DNA of 64,000 bases from Meira nashicola (Eukaryota > Basidiomycota > Exobasidiomycetes > Exobasidiales > Brachybasidiaceae), in the NCBI GenBank assembly GCA_001600355.1, contig BCJU01000001.1:1509178-1573177 (forward strand), written 5' to 3'. Positions 29,484 through 41,985 of this stretch are shown piece by piece (within the stretch, counting starts at the first letter, position 1; each line of letters opens with the position of its first letter). The translations under genes were made by a program, and so were the position numbers. Under the pieces are notes generated by a model. It saw nothing but the letters and a program-made list of their open reading frames with translations. It ran no database searches and was not told where the DNA came from.

Positions 29484-30240
29484 TTACGCTGGAGCAGGTA
29501 TTTGACTTGAAACAGGTCCAGATCCAAGTGCTCCATTTTGTGTAGTTGTATCAGGACTGGAAAGGTAAGAGGGAGAAAGAAAGTAAAGTAAGTCTCTGTT
29601 TTTAAGCTAAATGAATGGCACAAGATAAATTTCACTCACATGATCGGTGCAACAGGTTTATGTCCTTCTGCCGTTAGTCTTTGAATCAAAGCACCAACAC
29701 CTTCGAAACATCCTAAAAGGATACCACACATTATTCCAGATCCAACTGCAGTCTTTGGTCCTGCACGAATTGCTAAACTTCCACCTGTCATAAAACCTGC
29801 AATGATTGAATTCCAATAATCTTCTTTTTGTCTAATTCCTTTTACTGTGCAATCAAAAGTGGAAAACATTGTACCCCAAATACCAAAATTTCCTCCTAAT
29901 ACTGGAGCTCGTGCTTTGATAGCAGCTATTGCACCCGGCAAACGTGATCCCTGAAAATTGTGAAAGAAGGTGTATAATGTGTCAGTGACATTCTGTGTTT
30001 ATACAATATGCTTTGCCGGTGGCTGACAATTTGAGACAGCATGACAGAAGACCATCTTCTCATCTATACAGCTGATGGACAGTCTGATCCCCACCACTCA
30101 TTACTCACTCTAGGCGAATTTCTACTTCCTTTGATCGCATACCAAATCGTACCACCAATTGCTCCCATACTGAATGCACCTCCTGCATCGTTCAAGATGA
30201 CGTATGGACATGGATCTCTTGCTCTATCTGCGTGTGCCAT
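29484..30240 (-). CDS. TIM17: mitochondrial import translocase subunit Tim17, three exons
   Basis: A 171-residue inner-membrane protein of the TIM23 presequence translocase. Exon 1 is 30109-30240 (44 codons, starts [16 protein letters not shown]), exon 2 is 29640-29950 and exon 3 is 29484-29556. Introns are 29951-30108 (158 nt) and 29557-29639 (83 nt), both GTGAGT...CAG or CCAG. The protein has four hydrophobic helices with the GxxxG-rich pattern of the Tim17/22/23 family. The N-terminal Asp residues (D5, D9) and CPYVILND match the gating region of Tim17, and C11 is the conserved N-terminal cysteine. The short hydrophilic tail in exon 3 ends PAPA. The length equals that of animal TIM17A. Without the splicing the frames are broken, so the model rests on family match. 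Confidence 0.93.
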
Positions 30241-30791
30241 GATTGCAAGGGTATGCTGGGTGCTCAATCGATTGAAAAAGCAACAGGGAAAGTTTTGATA
30301 ATGGATGTCAATTCAATCTTTCATAACAACAATCGCATAATCTGCAATTCACTTCATTTGCGCATTTACAGCCGATATCCGAAAATAATAATAATATAAT
30401 CTGCTGCTTTATTCGCTACAAACACGCAAGTGGCCTTCCAAATAAAATAAAATCGCGTACAACAAAGGGAGCTAAAAGTCGGGAAAAAAATTTGGCAGGC
30501 TCACTCACGTGTATCAGAGCCAAAGTGAACACTCAACCTTAAATGGCTCAAGCGTAGCGTCCGGCACCTTCTCCAGCATTCGGTCCATTCTTCTTCTAGG
30601 ACTATACAGTGGCATACTGATTCAAATATAGCTCGTTCATTTTTTTCATCGAATTGATATTACTTAGCAGTGACGATCTAGAGTGTGTTTTTCTGCATGT
30701 GAAATATATATGTATGTACATTCAATGTACCTTTTGTGGCTCACATGCGAGCTTGATGTGTAAAAAATGGATAAATAAGAATTCAGAAAAT
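30241..30791. other. intergenic: TIM17 promoter and calnexin 3' region
   Basis: About 550 AT-rich bases upstream of the minus-strand TIM17 start and downstream of the minus-strand calnexin stop. Open frames are under 75 codons. Nothing else is recognised. Confidence 0.4.
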
Positions 30792-32468
30792 TTATTCTTC
30801 ATCATCTTCAGCCGATGCTGCTTTTGTAGTACGCTTTTTCGTGGTATCCTTTGCGGCAACTGCTGTTGATTTACCCGAAGGTGCATCAGTCTTCTTGGCA
30901 GGCTTGGAAGTAGCTTTTCCGACTGGTGTCTTTGATGCACCTCCAGCGATACCTCCGATAAAGCCAACCAAACCCAATAAGGCAGCAAGGATAGCAGCCA
31001 CAAGACCTGCAACATTTGGTTGTGCTTTGATGGCAGCAACTGGATCAACCTTGAGATCGCTGTAGAAGTCCAACAAGGTGTTTTGTAATTTAGCCAATCC
31101 GAGAGGACTATCCTTGACTTCTTTTTCTTCCTCTTCCTTCTTCTTTTCTAAATCTTCCTTTTCGATATTTTGTTCGATTGGAAGTTTAACGTCAAATGTT
31201 TGTCGGGCAAATTCACGAGCATCCTCGATGCTGTGACCAACGTAAATGTTGTCGAACAAGATATCTTCATCCATAGTCCAAATTTCAAATCCAATACCTT
31301 TAATGGGAGAGAAGAAGTTGGGGTTCTTGTCTTCAAAGTAATTGGGGTTAGGAATCTTTCTTGCTTTCCATTCACCCTTGTATTCTGGGTTGTCGATTAA
31401 AGGTGCACTCCATTTGCCCTTGAATTCAGGGTTACGGATTGTGGGACGAGTCCATTCACCACATCCTGGAGAGTCTGAACATTTTGGGTTGGGCACGGTT
31501 GGTGCGACCCATTCACCATCTTCTTCATCATCCCATTCTTCTGGCTTGATAGCATCAGGGTCAGGAATGGTCAAAAGTTCATTATCTAGCCAGCCTTCGG
31601 GTTTTTCAGCATCAGGGTCAGGAATCTCAGCAGGTGCATCTTCATCCCAATCGGCAGGCTTCGTTGCGTCAGGATCAGGAATTCGAGCTGTGTCGACCCA
31701 AGTAGAAGGTTTGCTATCCTTTGGATCTTCGATCTCCTTTTCTGGATTGACTGGAGGTTCAAAATCGTCAAACAGGGTTCCATTTCTCTTTTGATCGTTG
31801 TTGATCAAGACTTGGAAAGTGTTGTCAGGATGAACGATGAGGGTGTATAAAGCCGAAACTTTGGAAAGCTTAGCGTAAGGTGCGTTATTTAGGTGCTTTT
31901 CCGAAATTTCACCAGTCTTGGGGTCCTTGTGACGGAAGATGAAGTGAACCTTGTTTGTTGCACCACATTTGTCCGGTCCAAACATGATTGTGTATGGTGT
32001 TTGATCAGAGAATTCCTTTGCTTGAATTCCTTCGGGTGATTCGGTTAACAATTTCAAATATGCACCACCACAGCTCAAACCATTTTGCAATTTTGTTTCG
32101 TATTGCACCACTAATGGCTTGCCTTCTTTAGCTGCTTTCTTTGGATCGACAACTTCTTTGAATGGTGCAGAGATTGCATGTTGTGCTGCTTTTGATTTAG
32201 CGACCAAACCAAGATCTTCTTTTAAACCAGGGAAAACGGTTGGTTCTTCAACGGACCATTGACCAACATAAGAGAATACTTCACCGCCTGATTGTTTCTT
32301 TGTTGCACCTGAAGGTGACCAACGTGAATCCCAATCGGGTGTGAATTGTTCCAAGAAAGGAGCTTTGATATTTGTAGGCTCAAATGTTGCTCTTTCCGAT
32401 TCAGCGCTAACGAGAGTGGCGGCTAATGCCATTCCTAGTGCTGCTCTTGCTACGATAGGTTGCTTCAT
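30792..32468 (-). CDS. CNE1: calnexin, ER lectin chaperone
   Basis: A 558-residue type I ER membrane protein that binds monoglucosylated N-glycans on folding glycoproteins. A signal peptide ([22 protein letters not shown]) is followed by the lectin domain with the conserved CGGAYLKLL and FGPDKCG segments. The Pro-rich P-domain carries tandem IPDPDAxKPxxWD repeats and then GxWxAPxxxNPxYKGxW repeats. The lectin fold returns at [24 protein letters not shown] transmembrane helix lies at ~490-515 ([19 protein letters not shown]), and the short Lys-rich cytosolic tail ends in acidic residues. All hallmarks are present. The ATG at 32468 gives the signal peptide; the longer open frame upstream is not used. 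Confidence 0.97.
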   Translation of the reverse strand: MKQPIVARAALGMALAATLVSAESERATFEPTNIKAPFLEQFTPDWDSRWSPSGATKKQSGGEVFSYVGQWSVEEPTVFPGLKEDLGLVAKSKAAQHAISAPFKEVVDPKKAAKEGKPLVVQYETKLQNGLSCGGAYLKLLTESPEGIQAKEFSDQTPYTIMFGPDKCGATNKVHFIFRHKDPKTGEISEKHLNNAPYAKLSKVSALYTLIVHPDNTFQVLINNDQKRNGTLFDDFEPPVNPEKEIEDPKDSKPSTWVDTARIPDPDATKPADWDEDAPAEIPDPDAEKPEGWLDNELLTIPDPDAIKPEEWDDEEDGEWVAPTVPNPKCSDSPGCGEWTRPTIRNPEFKGKWSAPLIDNPEYKGEWKARKIPNPNYFEDKNPNFFSPIKGIGFEIWTMDEDILFDNIYVGHSIEDAREFARQTFDVKLPIEQNIEKEDLEKKKEEEEKEVKDSPLGLAKLQNTLLDFYSDLKVDPVAAIKAQPNVAGLVAAILAALLGLVGFIGGIAGGASKTPVGKATSKPAKKTDAPSGKSTAVAAKDTTKKRTTKAASAEDDEE

Positions 32469-33751
32469 AATGATCAATGTAAAGGAAAAAACAATGATGA
32501 TGATCAATGATAGATGATGAAAAGAAAGAGAGAGAGAGAGAAGCGGACATTTAAAGGGAGTATGTCTCCTGACAACATAGCAAGAAGAACTCATTACATG
32601 CGCACACGCCTTCTTAACCTTCTTCCTTCTAGACAGCACATCAGAATTCCGGCAGAGTAACACTGATCATGAGCGCCAATGAACACGCTATAGTGAAACA
32701 AAAGCTCGAGCACGCTATTCTAGTCCTTTAAATAAGAATAGCACGCATAAGAAAAACGGCATGACCGCGTTTTAGCTCTGTGTGTGTGTGTGTGTGTGTG
32801 TGTGCGTGCATATGTGCATGCGTGCGCTGCGCCGCCGAGAAAGTATGAGCTGCTCCCCTTCCACGTCAACCCTTTAAGAAACAGAAGCTAGTAGAAATTA
32901 CCAGTGCGTGTGCAGTCTATTGGTCGCACGTTGTTCTGAATAATGGCGATAAGCTGGTGATCGTGATTGAGTGATTGATGCGGTACCGCTGAAAATGGTG
33001 TTCAATATTAATTTAAATCTTTCTAGGGTGTACTTTATCGCTATGTGCTACTTTTTGGCAATTATTTCTACATAAACAATGCACCTTTTAGTCGTATTCA
33101 CGGTTTCTTGCACAATTACAGCTTTCGAATAAATGCAGATCCTTAAATTATATTTTCGTTGTTTAACGATATGATGGACTGAGAATATCTTTCCAGGGCT
33201 ACCAAGGAAGAGATGAAAAGAGCATAAAAATGTCGATTATTAAGAAAACATAAATTAATTTAAAAAATATATTGTTTCAAAAAAAATTATATAAATTGAT
33301 TAAATTCTTTTACCTAATATAAATTGTCGGAAGTATATGAAGCATTCAAGCATTCAGGATGACGATTCAAGACTATTTTATAATAGTTGTATCTTTGAAA
33401 CAACGCTACGATCGGAAATGTCTTCAATCATATCAACTGATCACTCGCTTTTCATTGTGTCAAAGAGGACAATCTTACGTAATACATGGTTACAATCAGG
33501 CATTCAGACGTACGCGTTGCTGGGCGCGGATGGTGAGTGCGCTAAAATTCTCGAGTGCATTTTTTTCGTGGTTAGACAAAAGCCTTTTGTAACGATCGTA
33601 GTGGAGATCTATTCATTTTCCTACATCCATCCGTTTTGGTGGGAGAAAGTTAATCGCGAGACTAGAAGCTGACAAGAAGGAAAGCAAACTACCTAGCAAA
33701 ATCTTCAAGCAAAAGATAGCTATCGCACATGATTCAAAAGATTTATAGGAT
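32469..33751. other. divergent intergenic region between calnexin and THO2
   Basis: About 1.3 kb. It holds an (AG)7 run at 32527-32540 in the calnexin leader or promoter, a (TG)13 microsatellite at 32779-32804, a GCGCTGCGC motif at 32824-32832 and a very AT-rich segment at about 33235-33320. Short frames near 33337-33672 have no support as genes. Confidence 0.5.
32779..32804. repeat. (TG)13 microsatellite
   Basis: Thirteen uninterrupted TG units, followed by degenerate GTGC and ATGTGC units. It is likely length-variable between strains. Confidence 0.9.
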
Positions 33752-36700
33752 ATGAGTGTCACCAGATTGCCGACATCTTCAAGTGAGGCAGAAGCGTTGT
33801 TAAAAGAATGGCTTTCTATATGGGATCAAGGAGGCAAAGATCAACTGTGAGTTTTACATCATCAAACGGGTGATCGAACATGAAATATATTTGTACATGC
33901 GCGCATATACACTCACAACATCACCGGAGAAAAGAAGTCTTATGTTTTGGAGCACCGACAGCATCATAAATATTTCGACACGAAAAAAGAAGGTTACTCT
34001 TTCGAAATTCGAATTAAAAACCGATTGCTTTTCGATGCTTCATACAAAGTTTCTTTGATTCGATGATGGACCTATTCTGTTCGACGACGAAAAATAATTG
34101 ACAATTAAACTTCCTACCGATCCCAAATTATCACAGCTACGAATTATTACAAACTGCATTTAGACAAACTCAACAGGATGGTGACAATATATCGAGAGAG
34201 GATCCATTCTCACTCATTTTGCTGGCATGGATAACGAGACAGACCCTTCACGACCAGATACAACCTTCTTCATTTTCAGCCGTTCTTCTGCAAATTGCTG
34301 CGCCTGTTGGGATAGATAATGAAGATACAGAAGACTCTTCACAAGCAGGTCCGAGCAGATCTCATTCACCGGAATCCGATACTGCCTCAAATGAGAAGAT
34401 TAGCGCGATATCCGAAACACTTCTAGATGTTATTTGGACAGCAGATCTGCAGATCGATGCTCGCCGAGAAATCGCAACAATCCACGATACCAATTCGATC
34501 ATTTACGACGCTCTCGATGGAGAGACATTGGATAATCAGTCATCTCGAGCACGCTCACGATTAGCCGACATAGTTTGTAGCTTGGTAGAGCAAAAGCTTC
34601 TAAAACGTCTCGATGTCGCAGAACGCTTAGAGCTCCCACTCTTACATCAAATCGGCCTCGTTCCCGATGAACGTGATATGAACCGTAAAGCTATCCGGAT
34701 CAATACAGCACGATTATACAAACAACAGAAATTCAATCTTTTGCGCGAAGAGAACGAAGGCTTCTCCGGTCTGATCAATGAGCTGATCTTGGGGATAGGG
34801 CCGCCCACGATTGGAATCAATCAGGCCAAGGATGACGGATCTTCAATTCTACGCGTAATCGAACAAGAGAGTGTCGAAGTGAGAAATGAGAGAGCTCAAA
34901 GGGTAATGAATAATATATCTGCTCTGATTGGATACTTTGACATGGATCCAAATCGTGTGCTGGACGTCATTCTCGACATATTTTCGGCCAATGTCGTTCA
35001 TCACTGGCCATTCTTTCTTGCACTTATTTCTCTTTCACCTTGGCGTACAGTAGGACAGGGCGTAAGATCGAATGCAATGGATCTAGACGCTTCTGAAGGT
35101 GAGAATGTATGGCGCTTTGGCTCTGTCGATACCAATATCAATGATGAATCTGGTCATCACACATGCGCTCAGATTCTCGGATTCAAGTTTGCTTTCTATC
35201 AACATCCCGAGACACAGCGACAAAATGGTCTAGAAGAACTCTATATGGTGGCTGCTATCCTCATAAAGGTCGGTCAAATACGTTTTATTGACCTGATGCC
35301 CCACCTATCACCGGACGAAAAGGGAATGACGAAGCTACACGAAGATTTTAAGAATGCCTTAAGCGATAAAGCAATGAGTGCAAAAGGTAACGCTCTTTCT
35401 ATGGCCGCTCCGTTGACAGCAGATGAGGGGGAGGGTGGAGCACTCTCTGACGCACGTGATGGCAATGGCCAAAAAGATGCCAATGCCGTTCCCCACGTTA
35501 TGCCAAATCAAGTTCTGGGCTTATTGAAAGCTTTACTCGCCGTTGGTGAGATACGACACGCATTCGTGATTCTGGGAAAGTATCCATGGCTATGTGGGGC
35601 TTATCCAGAAATTTCGGATTTGCTCTGTCGATTGCTTAACGTGATGATAGAACCGATATACTCATCTGTTGCGCTATCAAAGCAGATTAAAGCTAGTCTT
35701 GGATATTTGACCGTACCACAACGATACCGCTTCGACAATAAAAAGCAAGAACTCATTCCGCTACCCCTCCCTCGTGTTGATGTCACATCTTTGGCACCTG
35801 AGCCGCTCAATACACATTATGCAGACTTTGTCTATTTCTTCCCAGGATGGAAAGAAAAGTTGCCTAGATGCACTGAAGATCAATTCTTATCTGAATTCGT
35901 ACCCTATCTTCGGATGCTTGGACCCTATCTCAGCCGCAATCCAACTCTATTTCAACGCATTTGTCGAATTGGAAAAGTTGCTATGCATGCTATCGAAGAT
36001 TCATCAAGAGAAAAGACCGCCTGGTTGGAACTCATTCGCAACGTTTTGCTACCTGCGCTTTCAATGACATCTGGAAATTCAGGATTAGTGTCGGAGGTAT
36101 GGGAAATGTTGAGACAATTGCCATATACGGAAAGATTCAGTGTTTATGGCGAATGGAAATATTCACTATACAAGCGACCTGAACTTCGCGTCCGACAAGC
36201 TGAGGTGGAAAAAGAAGCAAAAGGTATCTTGAAGCGAATCAGTAGCGATAATGCCAAATTGTCCGGTCGTGCACTGGCCAAAGCATCCCATGCAAATCCA
36301 ACAATTTTCTTTACCGTCGCTCTCAATCAAGTACAATCTTATTCGAATTTGATCGCTCCAATCGTAGATTGCGCCAAACTCTTGACTCCCTTCGAGTATG
36401 ACGTTTTCGGCTTCAACTTAATCGACGCTTTGAGCAATCCAGAGAAGGATCGTACGAAGCAAGATGGAACAAGCGTGAGTCAATGGTTGCAAAGTTTAGC
36501 AGCCTTTACCGGAACTCTATACTGGCGATACGCAATGATGGATTGCTCTCCCGTACTGCAATACATCGCCAATCAATTGAAGGAGAACAACATCAAAGAT
36601 CTTGTGATCATTCGAGAATTGATTTTGAAAATGGCTGGAATTGAGCCTCTGCAAAATCTATCAGATTCGCAAGTCGCAGCATTGACAGGCGGAAGAATGC

Positions 36701-39700
36701 TACGTATGGAAGCCATGATGATGGCTAATACCGGTATCGCAACAAGGGCTAGATTGGCTCTACGTAGGAGTAGTTCAAGACTTCTGGATGCTTTAAAGAA
36801 GAGTATGATGATTATGCCTCTTTTAATCCTCATCGCTCAACAAAGACAAGCCTGCGTTCATCTTGTGCCGGACAGCGAAGCTCACTTGAAGTACTTGGGC
36901 AATCTTTTTGATACCTGTCAGGAAATCTTGTTCCAATATATTGAGTTTCTGCACAATCAATTGGATTCTCAATCTTATTCAGATCTAATACCTACAATGG
37001 ATGACCTTTGCAGAAGATTTGAATTGGAGCCTGCGATTGCCAGCCATCTCGTTCGTCCTCGGCTAACTTTGCGGGTACGCCTAGCGCAAGCGAAGGAGAA
37101 TGAAGAAAGACTCCGCAAAGAACTTCTATCAAAACAAAATAAGAAAAGTACACCAATCGAGTCAACGGAAATGGCTGAAACGCAAATGGAAGAAGGCGAG
37201 AAAGTCGAAAAAGATAAGGATGATGCCAGCATGACAAACGGAGAAAAAGAAAAGAAGGACCCAGAAGCAGATGCAGAGAAGGAAAATGGCGGAGACACTG
37301 AGATGCAAGAGGAAGATGAAGTCAAATCTGAAGCTTTGGTCAAGCAAGAGAGCGAGGAAGTTGAGAAGCCTATATGGAATCCTGCACTATCCGAGGCATA
37401 TGAAGCGGCCGAGAATGTTCTACCGGATGATGTGAAAGAAGTGATTGGAATTCACTTCTTTTCCACTTTCTGGCAGTTGGCCTTATCAGATATCTCTGTT
37501 CCTGCTGAGAGGTATCAACAAGAGATTCGTACCTTACAAAAAAAGGTTGACGAAAATCCGGAAGGTAGTCGATCCTCGATTCCAAAAGTACGCTCTGAAG
37601 CACAAGATTCCATTCGACTCTTACGTGCAGAGTTGAAAGAGCAAACTGCCGGTCATCAATTCACAAAGAATAGGTTAAAGGTAGAAAAGAGCCATTGGTT
37701 CAAAAAAGATACGAATCGAGTAGAAATACTATACGCAATCTTGCAATACTGTTTCGTTCCCAGAGCTTTACTTTCGCCAACTGATGCAGTTTTTGCAGCC
37801 CGTTTTATCCGGATCATGCATACGAATGCTACATACAATTTTGATACAGTAAAAATGTATGACAAGATCTTTATGGAACAAATTCCAGCTTTGATCTTTA
37901 GTACAACGGAGAATGAAGCCCGCAACCTTGCAAGATTCTTGCAGGTGATCATGACCGATCTGACAGCATGGTTTAAAGATGAGAAGAAGTTTGCTTCTGA
38001 GGCTAAAGGCGCAAATCTTCCAGGTTTTCAAATTCGTTGGGGAGAGCGTCATGGGGATGAAGAAGTTCCGGATGAAGATATGATGCAATTCGATCAATAC
38101 AAATCAATCATTCGAAAATGGCACAATATGTTACAATCACTCTTTATCGAATGTTTAACATCGCGAGAGTATATGCGCATTCGAAATTGCATCGTTGTAA
38201 TGACACGAATTGCAAGCTTTTTCCCCCTATGGGAACTTCATGGATCTGTCTTGGTAGAAACAATCTCAAAGGTGTCCAACGAAGAGGAACGTGGTGATCT
38301 CAAGGTTTTGGGACAAGGATTGCTGGCCACGTTGAGAAAAGAGCAGAAAGGATGGATACCTATGCCGAAAAAGAAAGCCGCTGAACAATCAGCTGTCAAA
38401 GCGGACGAAAAGGCTAGTGAGGCTAAATCTGCTGGTACTGATTCATCTACAAAAGCAACTGAGGAAAAACCAGCTGAACAAAAGGCAGACCAAAGGCCAG
38501 CGCCGCAATCGCGCTCAACGTCCACACACAAATTACCAGCAAATCCTAGCTTGGCATCGAAGGCTGCTTTAGCAAAGCCGCCACGGGATGATCGATCAAG
38601 TTCGACGGCAGTCAAGACTAGTGAATCAGATGACGCAAAGAGTGTACAAGCAGCAAGGCAAGCAGCCCTTGCTAGTATGCGAGAAGGTGCAATGAATCCT
38701 CCCAAAGCACCCACAAGGGATCGTGAACGTGATAGGGTTTCAGCTGTACAAAGAGGCGGTAACAGCTTAGCCAGTCCGAATCAGGCAACAACATCCTCTC
38801 GTTCACGCAACGATGGAGATAGAACTCCTAGATCGCAATCTGACCGTTCGCGTGATCCTTCTCCTCGTGCTAGTGAACGAAGTGGAAATGCAACTAGAGC
38901 AAATGCCGATTCTCGAAGTAGAGCTCCAAGTGAAGATGTAAATGGCAGCAATAGGCGTGATCGCAATCCTTCTGATTTAAGTAAACGTGACAAGGAAGAG
39001 GAACGTGATCGTGGATGGGACGACAGATATGATAATCGACAAATAGATCGAACGAGAGAGCGTGACCGTGACTCTCGTACAACCCGTGACACTCGTGATA
39101 CTGATCGAGATCGTGAAAGAGAACGTGAACGTGAACGTGCGAAAAAGGAAGCCATCAATCAAATTCGAGGTGGAGATGATCGACGTGATCGACGTGACAA
39201 TGATCGCGATCGAAATGCTACTCCATCTGCTAACACAGAACGCGATCGTAGAAATGGATCATACGAACGTCGTGATAGCACGCAAAATGTAAATGATTGG
39301 AACAAAGGTCAATCTTCACGAAATGGTGATCGTGGATATGGCAATCGAAACGATTCTTCTCGTCAACCTGCGTCTAATGCACGCACACCTAGTACTTCTC
39401 AAACGGATGACAAGAAAGGTGTTAATCGACGTGATCGCGATCATCCTCAATCTGTCAAGGATTCACAGAAGAGTAAGTCAGAAAATACGGCTTCAGAAAG
39501 ATCCGAGAGTACGCAAAAGACCACTTCCAATACGGCCGAAGCACAATCGACTGCAAGTCCTTCAGGATCAAAGAAGCGTAGCTTATTCGATCGATTAACA
39601 ATGGAACAAAATTCTACACAATCAGCTCCTGCTTCACCTGGAGGAAAAGGGGAAGGATCTGGAAATCGTTCTTCGCCAAAGAACAACGATTCCGAATCCA

Positions 39701-40089
39701 CACGTAATGATTCCAACTCAGGACGCGATACGGATCAACAGCCAAATAAACGAGCACGAACAAGTAGAGCAGGCGATGATGATCGTCGCCATATTTCTGG
39801 CTCAAATGACAGAGCTTCAGATGCGGACAAAGGTATTTCCATTCACGGTCAAGGAAGGTCTACTTCATACAATAATTCCAATTACCAAAACAATTCTCGT
39901 TCTACCAGTCAACCATATTCTCGTGGCGGTGGACAAGGTGGATACAGGGGAGCAGATGATGCATATAGGCCAAATAACGATCAAATTCGTTCTGCATCCA
40001 GTGGAAATGCCAGACACGATCGTTCAGCGAACAATCGTGATGGGAAAGATCGAGATCGTCGAAGACGTGAACGACGATCTGGCGCTTAA
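33752..40089 (+). CDS. THO2: THO complex subunit 2 (Tho2/THOC2)
   Basis: A 2,015-residue nuclear scaffold of the THO/TREX complex, which couples transcription with mRNP packaging and export and limits R-loops. Exon 1 is 33752-33846 and exon 2 is 34137-40089. The intervening 290 bases begin GTGAGT and end TCACAG, and the join reads through as Leu in GGKDQLYELLQTAF. Helical repeats fill ~1-1290, including the conserved W-x-L-x-LSDI...PxxxYxxEI segment near 1135-1155 and WFKKDTNRVEILYAILQYC. After ~1440 the protein is disordered: a Lys/Ala/Glu segment, then Arg-Asp/Arg-Glu dipeptide-rich tracts (~1550-1750) and a basic Ser/Asn/Gly tail. A small middle exon within the long intron cannot be excluded. 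Confidence 0.9.
33847..34136 (+). other. putative 290-nt intron of THO2
   Basis: GTGAGT donor and CACAG acceptor, with frame preserved. It is clearly longer than the other introns here (48-158 nt). A 62-codon open frame inside leaves room for an alternative or additional exon. Confidence 0.65.
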
Positions 40090-40236
40090 AATAATGCTTA
40101 ATAAAAATCAATGTACAATACCAAAAATGCAATTGCCAATGTTTTTATCTTCTTCCATTCTGAATGCATTCCTAATGAGCAGTGAGGGTATAAGTGGTAC
40201 GTATATGATACATGTTGCATATTGATTATTGCCATT

Positions 40237-41985
40237 TTAATCACCCCCGCCTCCCGGTAGCCAATCTGTCCAACCCCATCCATCTCCACCACCACCACCG
40301 CCGCTGCCAAAGTCATCGTCTGATTGCCATGGATCTTGATCGTTCCAAACTTCTTCTTGACCAACACCGAGATCTCCTTCGTTTTGATTTGATACTGGGC
40401 CATCTTGTTCCCACCAAGGAGCAGAGCCGCCGTCATCATTTGTTTGTGATGGTGTACGATTTTGTTGTTCTCCTGTCAAGATATCATATCCTACTCCAGT
40501 ACCAACAGCAGGTCCAACGCTACCATCACTACCAGGTGCAAGCGGAGGAGCCTGAACGCCCGAAGAATCTTGACCTTGGGTTGTAGGCTCTTGTGTTGTT
40601 GTTGGATTTGGAGTTTCTGCACTTCCACCACCACCACCTCCCATCATAAAGAACGGCGGGAACATCGATGGTTGATGTCCAGAATGCCTGGAAAAATAAT
40701 CAAAATCTGCCGAGATAGCTGTAGCAAGTGCAACTGCTCTTTCGTCCATAGTAAGTGCACGTGAAGGACCACTTGTTATCAATTCTCTTCCACTCGCAGT
40801 TTCGGTAAGTGAGCTCTGCTCTTTTTCCGGCGAAGGTGAGGATGGCGAAGGTAAATACGATTGGGAAGATTGCGGTAGCCTGGGTGATTCCAGAGGACCA
40901 TCATTGTTCAAGTCTTGATTTTGTGTAGGATCAAATGTTAAAATGTATTGTCCTGTATCAGTAAAGAGTTCTCGTCCAAATCCTCTGAAATTTCTAGTAA
41001 TCGCGCCTAATGGTCTACTGTTTTCATCGGTCAACATGAAATCCCAAGCAAGAAAGCCACCATCGATTCCGGCAAATTGAACCATTGATTCGTTCGATCC
41101 ATCTTCGCTTATTTGATCACCTTGATTGACAAATAATTCATACTTTCTCTTATAAGGGTGCCAAATCTGATGTACTTCTCCGACCAATCTCTCTTCTCCT
41201 GTAGAAGGATGAGGAACGAGCACTTTGATTTTAGAATTGATTAATGTGGTTGGTCTTCTGATCGTCAATACCACTCGTCCAGTAGTATCCATAATATGAG
41301 CTTCAAACGATCGATGAGTTCGAAGGAATTGTCTTTTCAGCGTTCCACCAAGCAAGCCTTTTTCTGATTCTGCAAGGTAACCGACCTGATAGCCTTCTGG
41401 TGTTAAGATGGAATACTTGTTCGCTTGTTCATAGCCTAAGAATACGTTTAGCATCTCAATCTCTCGTGTGACCACTAACGTTGGCTGTCCTAAAATTGAT
41501 TCAACACTTTGACGTAATTCAGAATCTTGATCTATCACACCCCTTTCTCCCATTTTGGCAAGGGGTACAGAAATCGTAGAATGGGTGAGCACAGGCAAGT
41601 TCTTTGATTCTGAAGTGCTCTGATTGGGACTCTGCTCTGCATTTGGTGACGAGCGGGCAGATGAATTGGGCTGATGGTCGCTTGTAGTATCCTTTGGAAG
41701 ATGTGATATGGCATTGTGCGAAAGTGCTACAGAATTTCCGCAAGTTGCCCCGTTTTGCTCTTCTCTTGCAACATTCCTCCCACGAATCACCACCCTTCTC
41801 GGGGCCAATCTAGAAGGCCGAGAGCCGCCTGGTAAACGGGAAGAATAGTGCGCACATCCCGCCACTCTTTGTCCGGCAAGAAAGGGCGAATTACGTAGAT
41901 GAGATGTAGTTGAGCTCCTCAAATTATGCTCTACGATCAGATTTACTTCCTTGCTGATTCGTAAGCTTGCACGTACGATGGACAT
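40237..41985 (-). CDS. AIM25: phospholipid scramblase-family protein, probably mitochondrial
   Basis: A 582-residue protein. The N-terminus (MSIVRASLRISKEVNLIV, then many Arg and Ser and few acidic residues up to ~65) looks like a mitochondrial presequence. The scramblase-like beta-barrel domain spans ~150-360, with ILGQPTLVVTREIEMLNVFLGYEQ, the turn GLLGGTLKRQFLRTHRSFEAH, DFMLTDENSRPLGAITRNF and ELFTDTGQYIL. S. cerevisiae Aim25 and human PLSCR3 are the mitochondrial relatives; lipid transfer to or from cardiolipin is the suggested role. The remaining ~220 residues are Gly/Ser/Pro-rich with a run of Gly and several Trp at the C-terminus. The ATG at 41985 follows a TTG-only extension. Confidence 0.88.
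   Translation of the reverse strand: MSIVRASLRISKEVNLIVEHNLRSSTTSHLRNSPFLAGQRVAGCAHYSSRLPGGSRPSRLAPRRVVIRGRNVAREEQNGATCGNSVALSHNAISHLPKDTTSDHQPNSSARSSPNAEQSPNQSTSESKNLPVLTHSTISVPLAKMGERGVIDQDSELRQSVESILGQPTLVVTREIEMLNVFLGYEQANKYSILTPEGYQVGYLAESEKGLLGGTLKRQFLRTHRSFEAHIMDTTGRVVLTIRRPTTLINSKIKVLVPHPSTGEERLVGEVHQIWHPYKRKYELFVNQGDQISEDGSNESMVQFAGIDGGFLAWDFMLTDENSRPLGAITRNFRGFGRELFTDTGQYILTFDPTQNQDLNNDGPLESPRLPQSSQSYLPSPSSPSPEKEQSSLTETASGRELITSGPSRALTMDERAVALATAISADFDYFSRHSGHQPSMFPPFFMMGGGGGGSAETPNPTTTQEPTTQGQDSSGVQAPPLAPGSDGSVGPAVGTGVGYDILTGEQQNRTPSQTNDDGGSAPWWEQDGPVSNQNEGDLGVGQEEVWNDQDPWQSDDDFGSGGGGGGDGWGWTDWLPGGGGD

Noticed and set aside
30841..31794. Plus-strand open frames opposite calnexin
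   Set aside because: Antisense shadows of the proline-aspartate repeats of the P-domain.
33337..33672. A 111-codon open frame before THO2
   Set aside because: AT-rich context, no recognisable motif, and a competing frame on the same strand of similar size.
38940..39200. Repetitive CGTGAxCG-like DNA in THO2 taken as a DNA repeat element
   Set aside because: The repetition is explained by Arg-Asp and Arg-Glu codons of the disordered tail.
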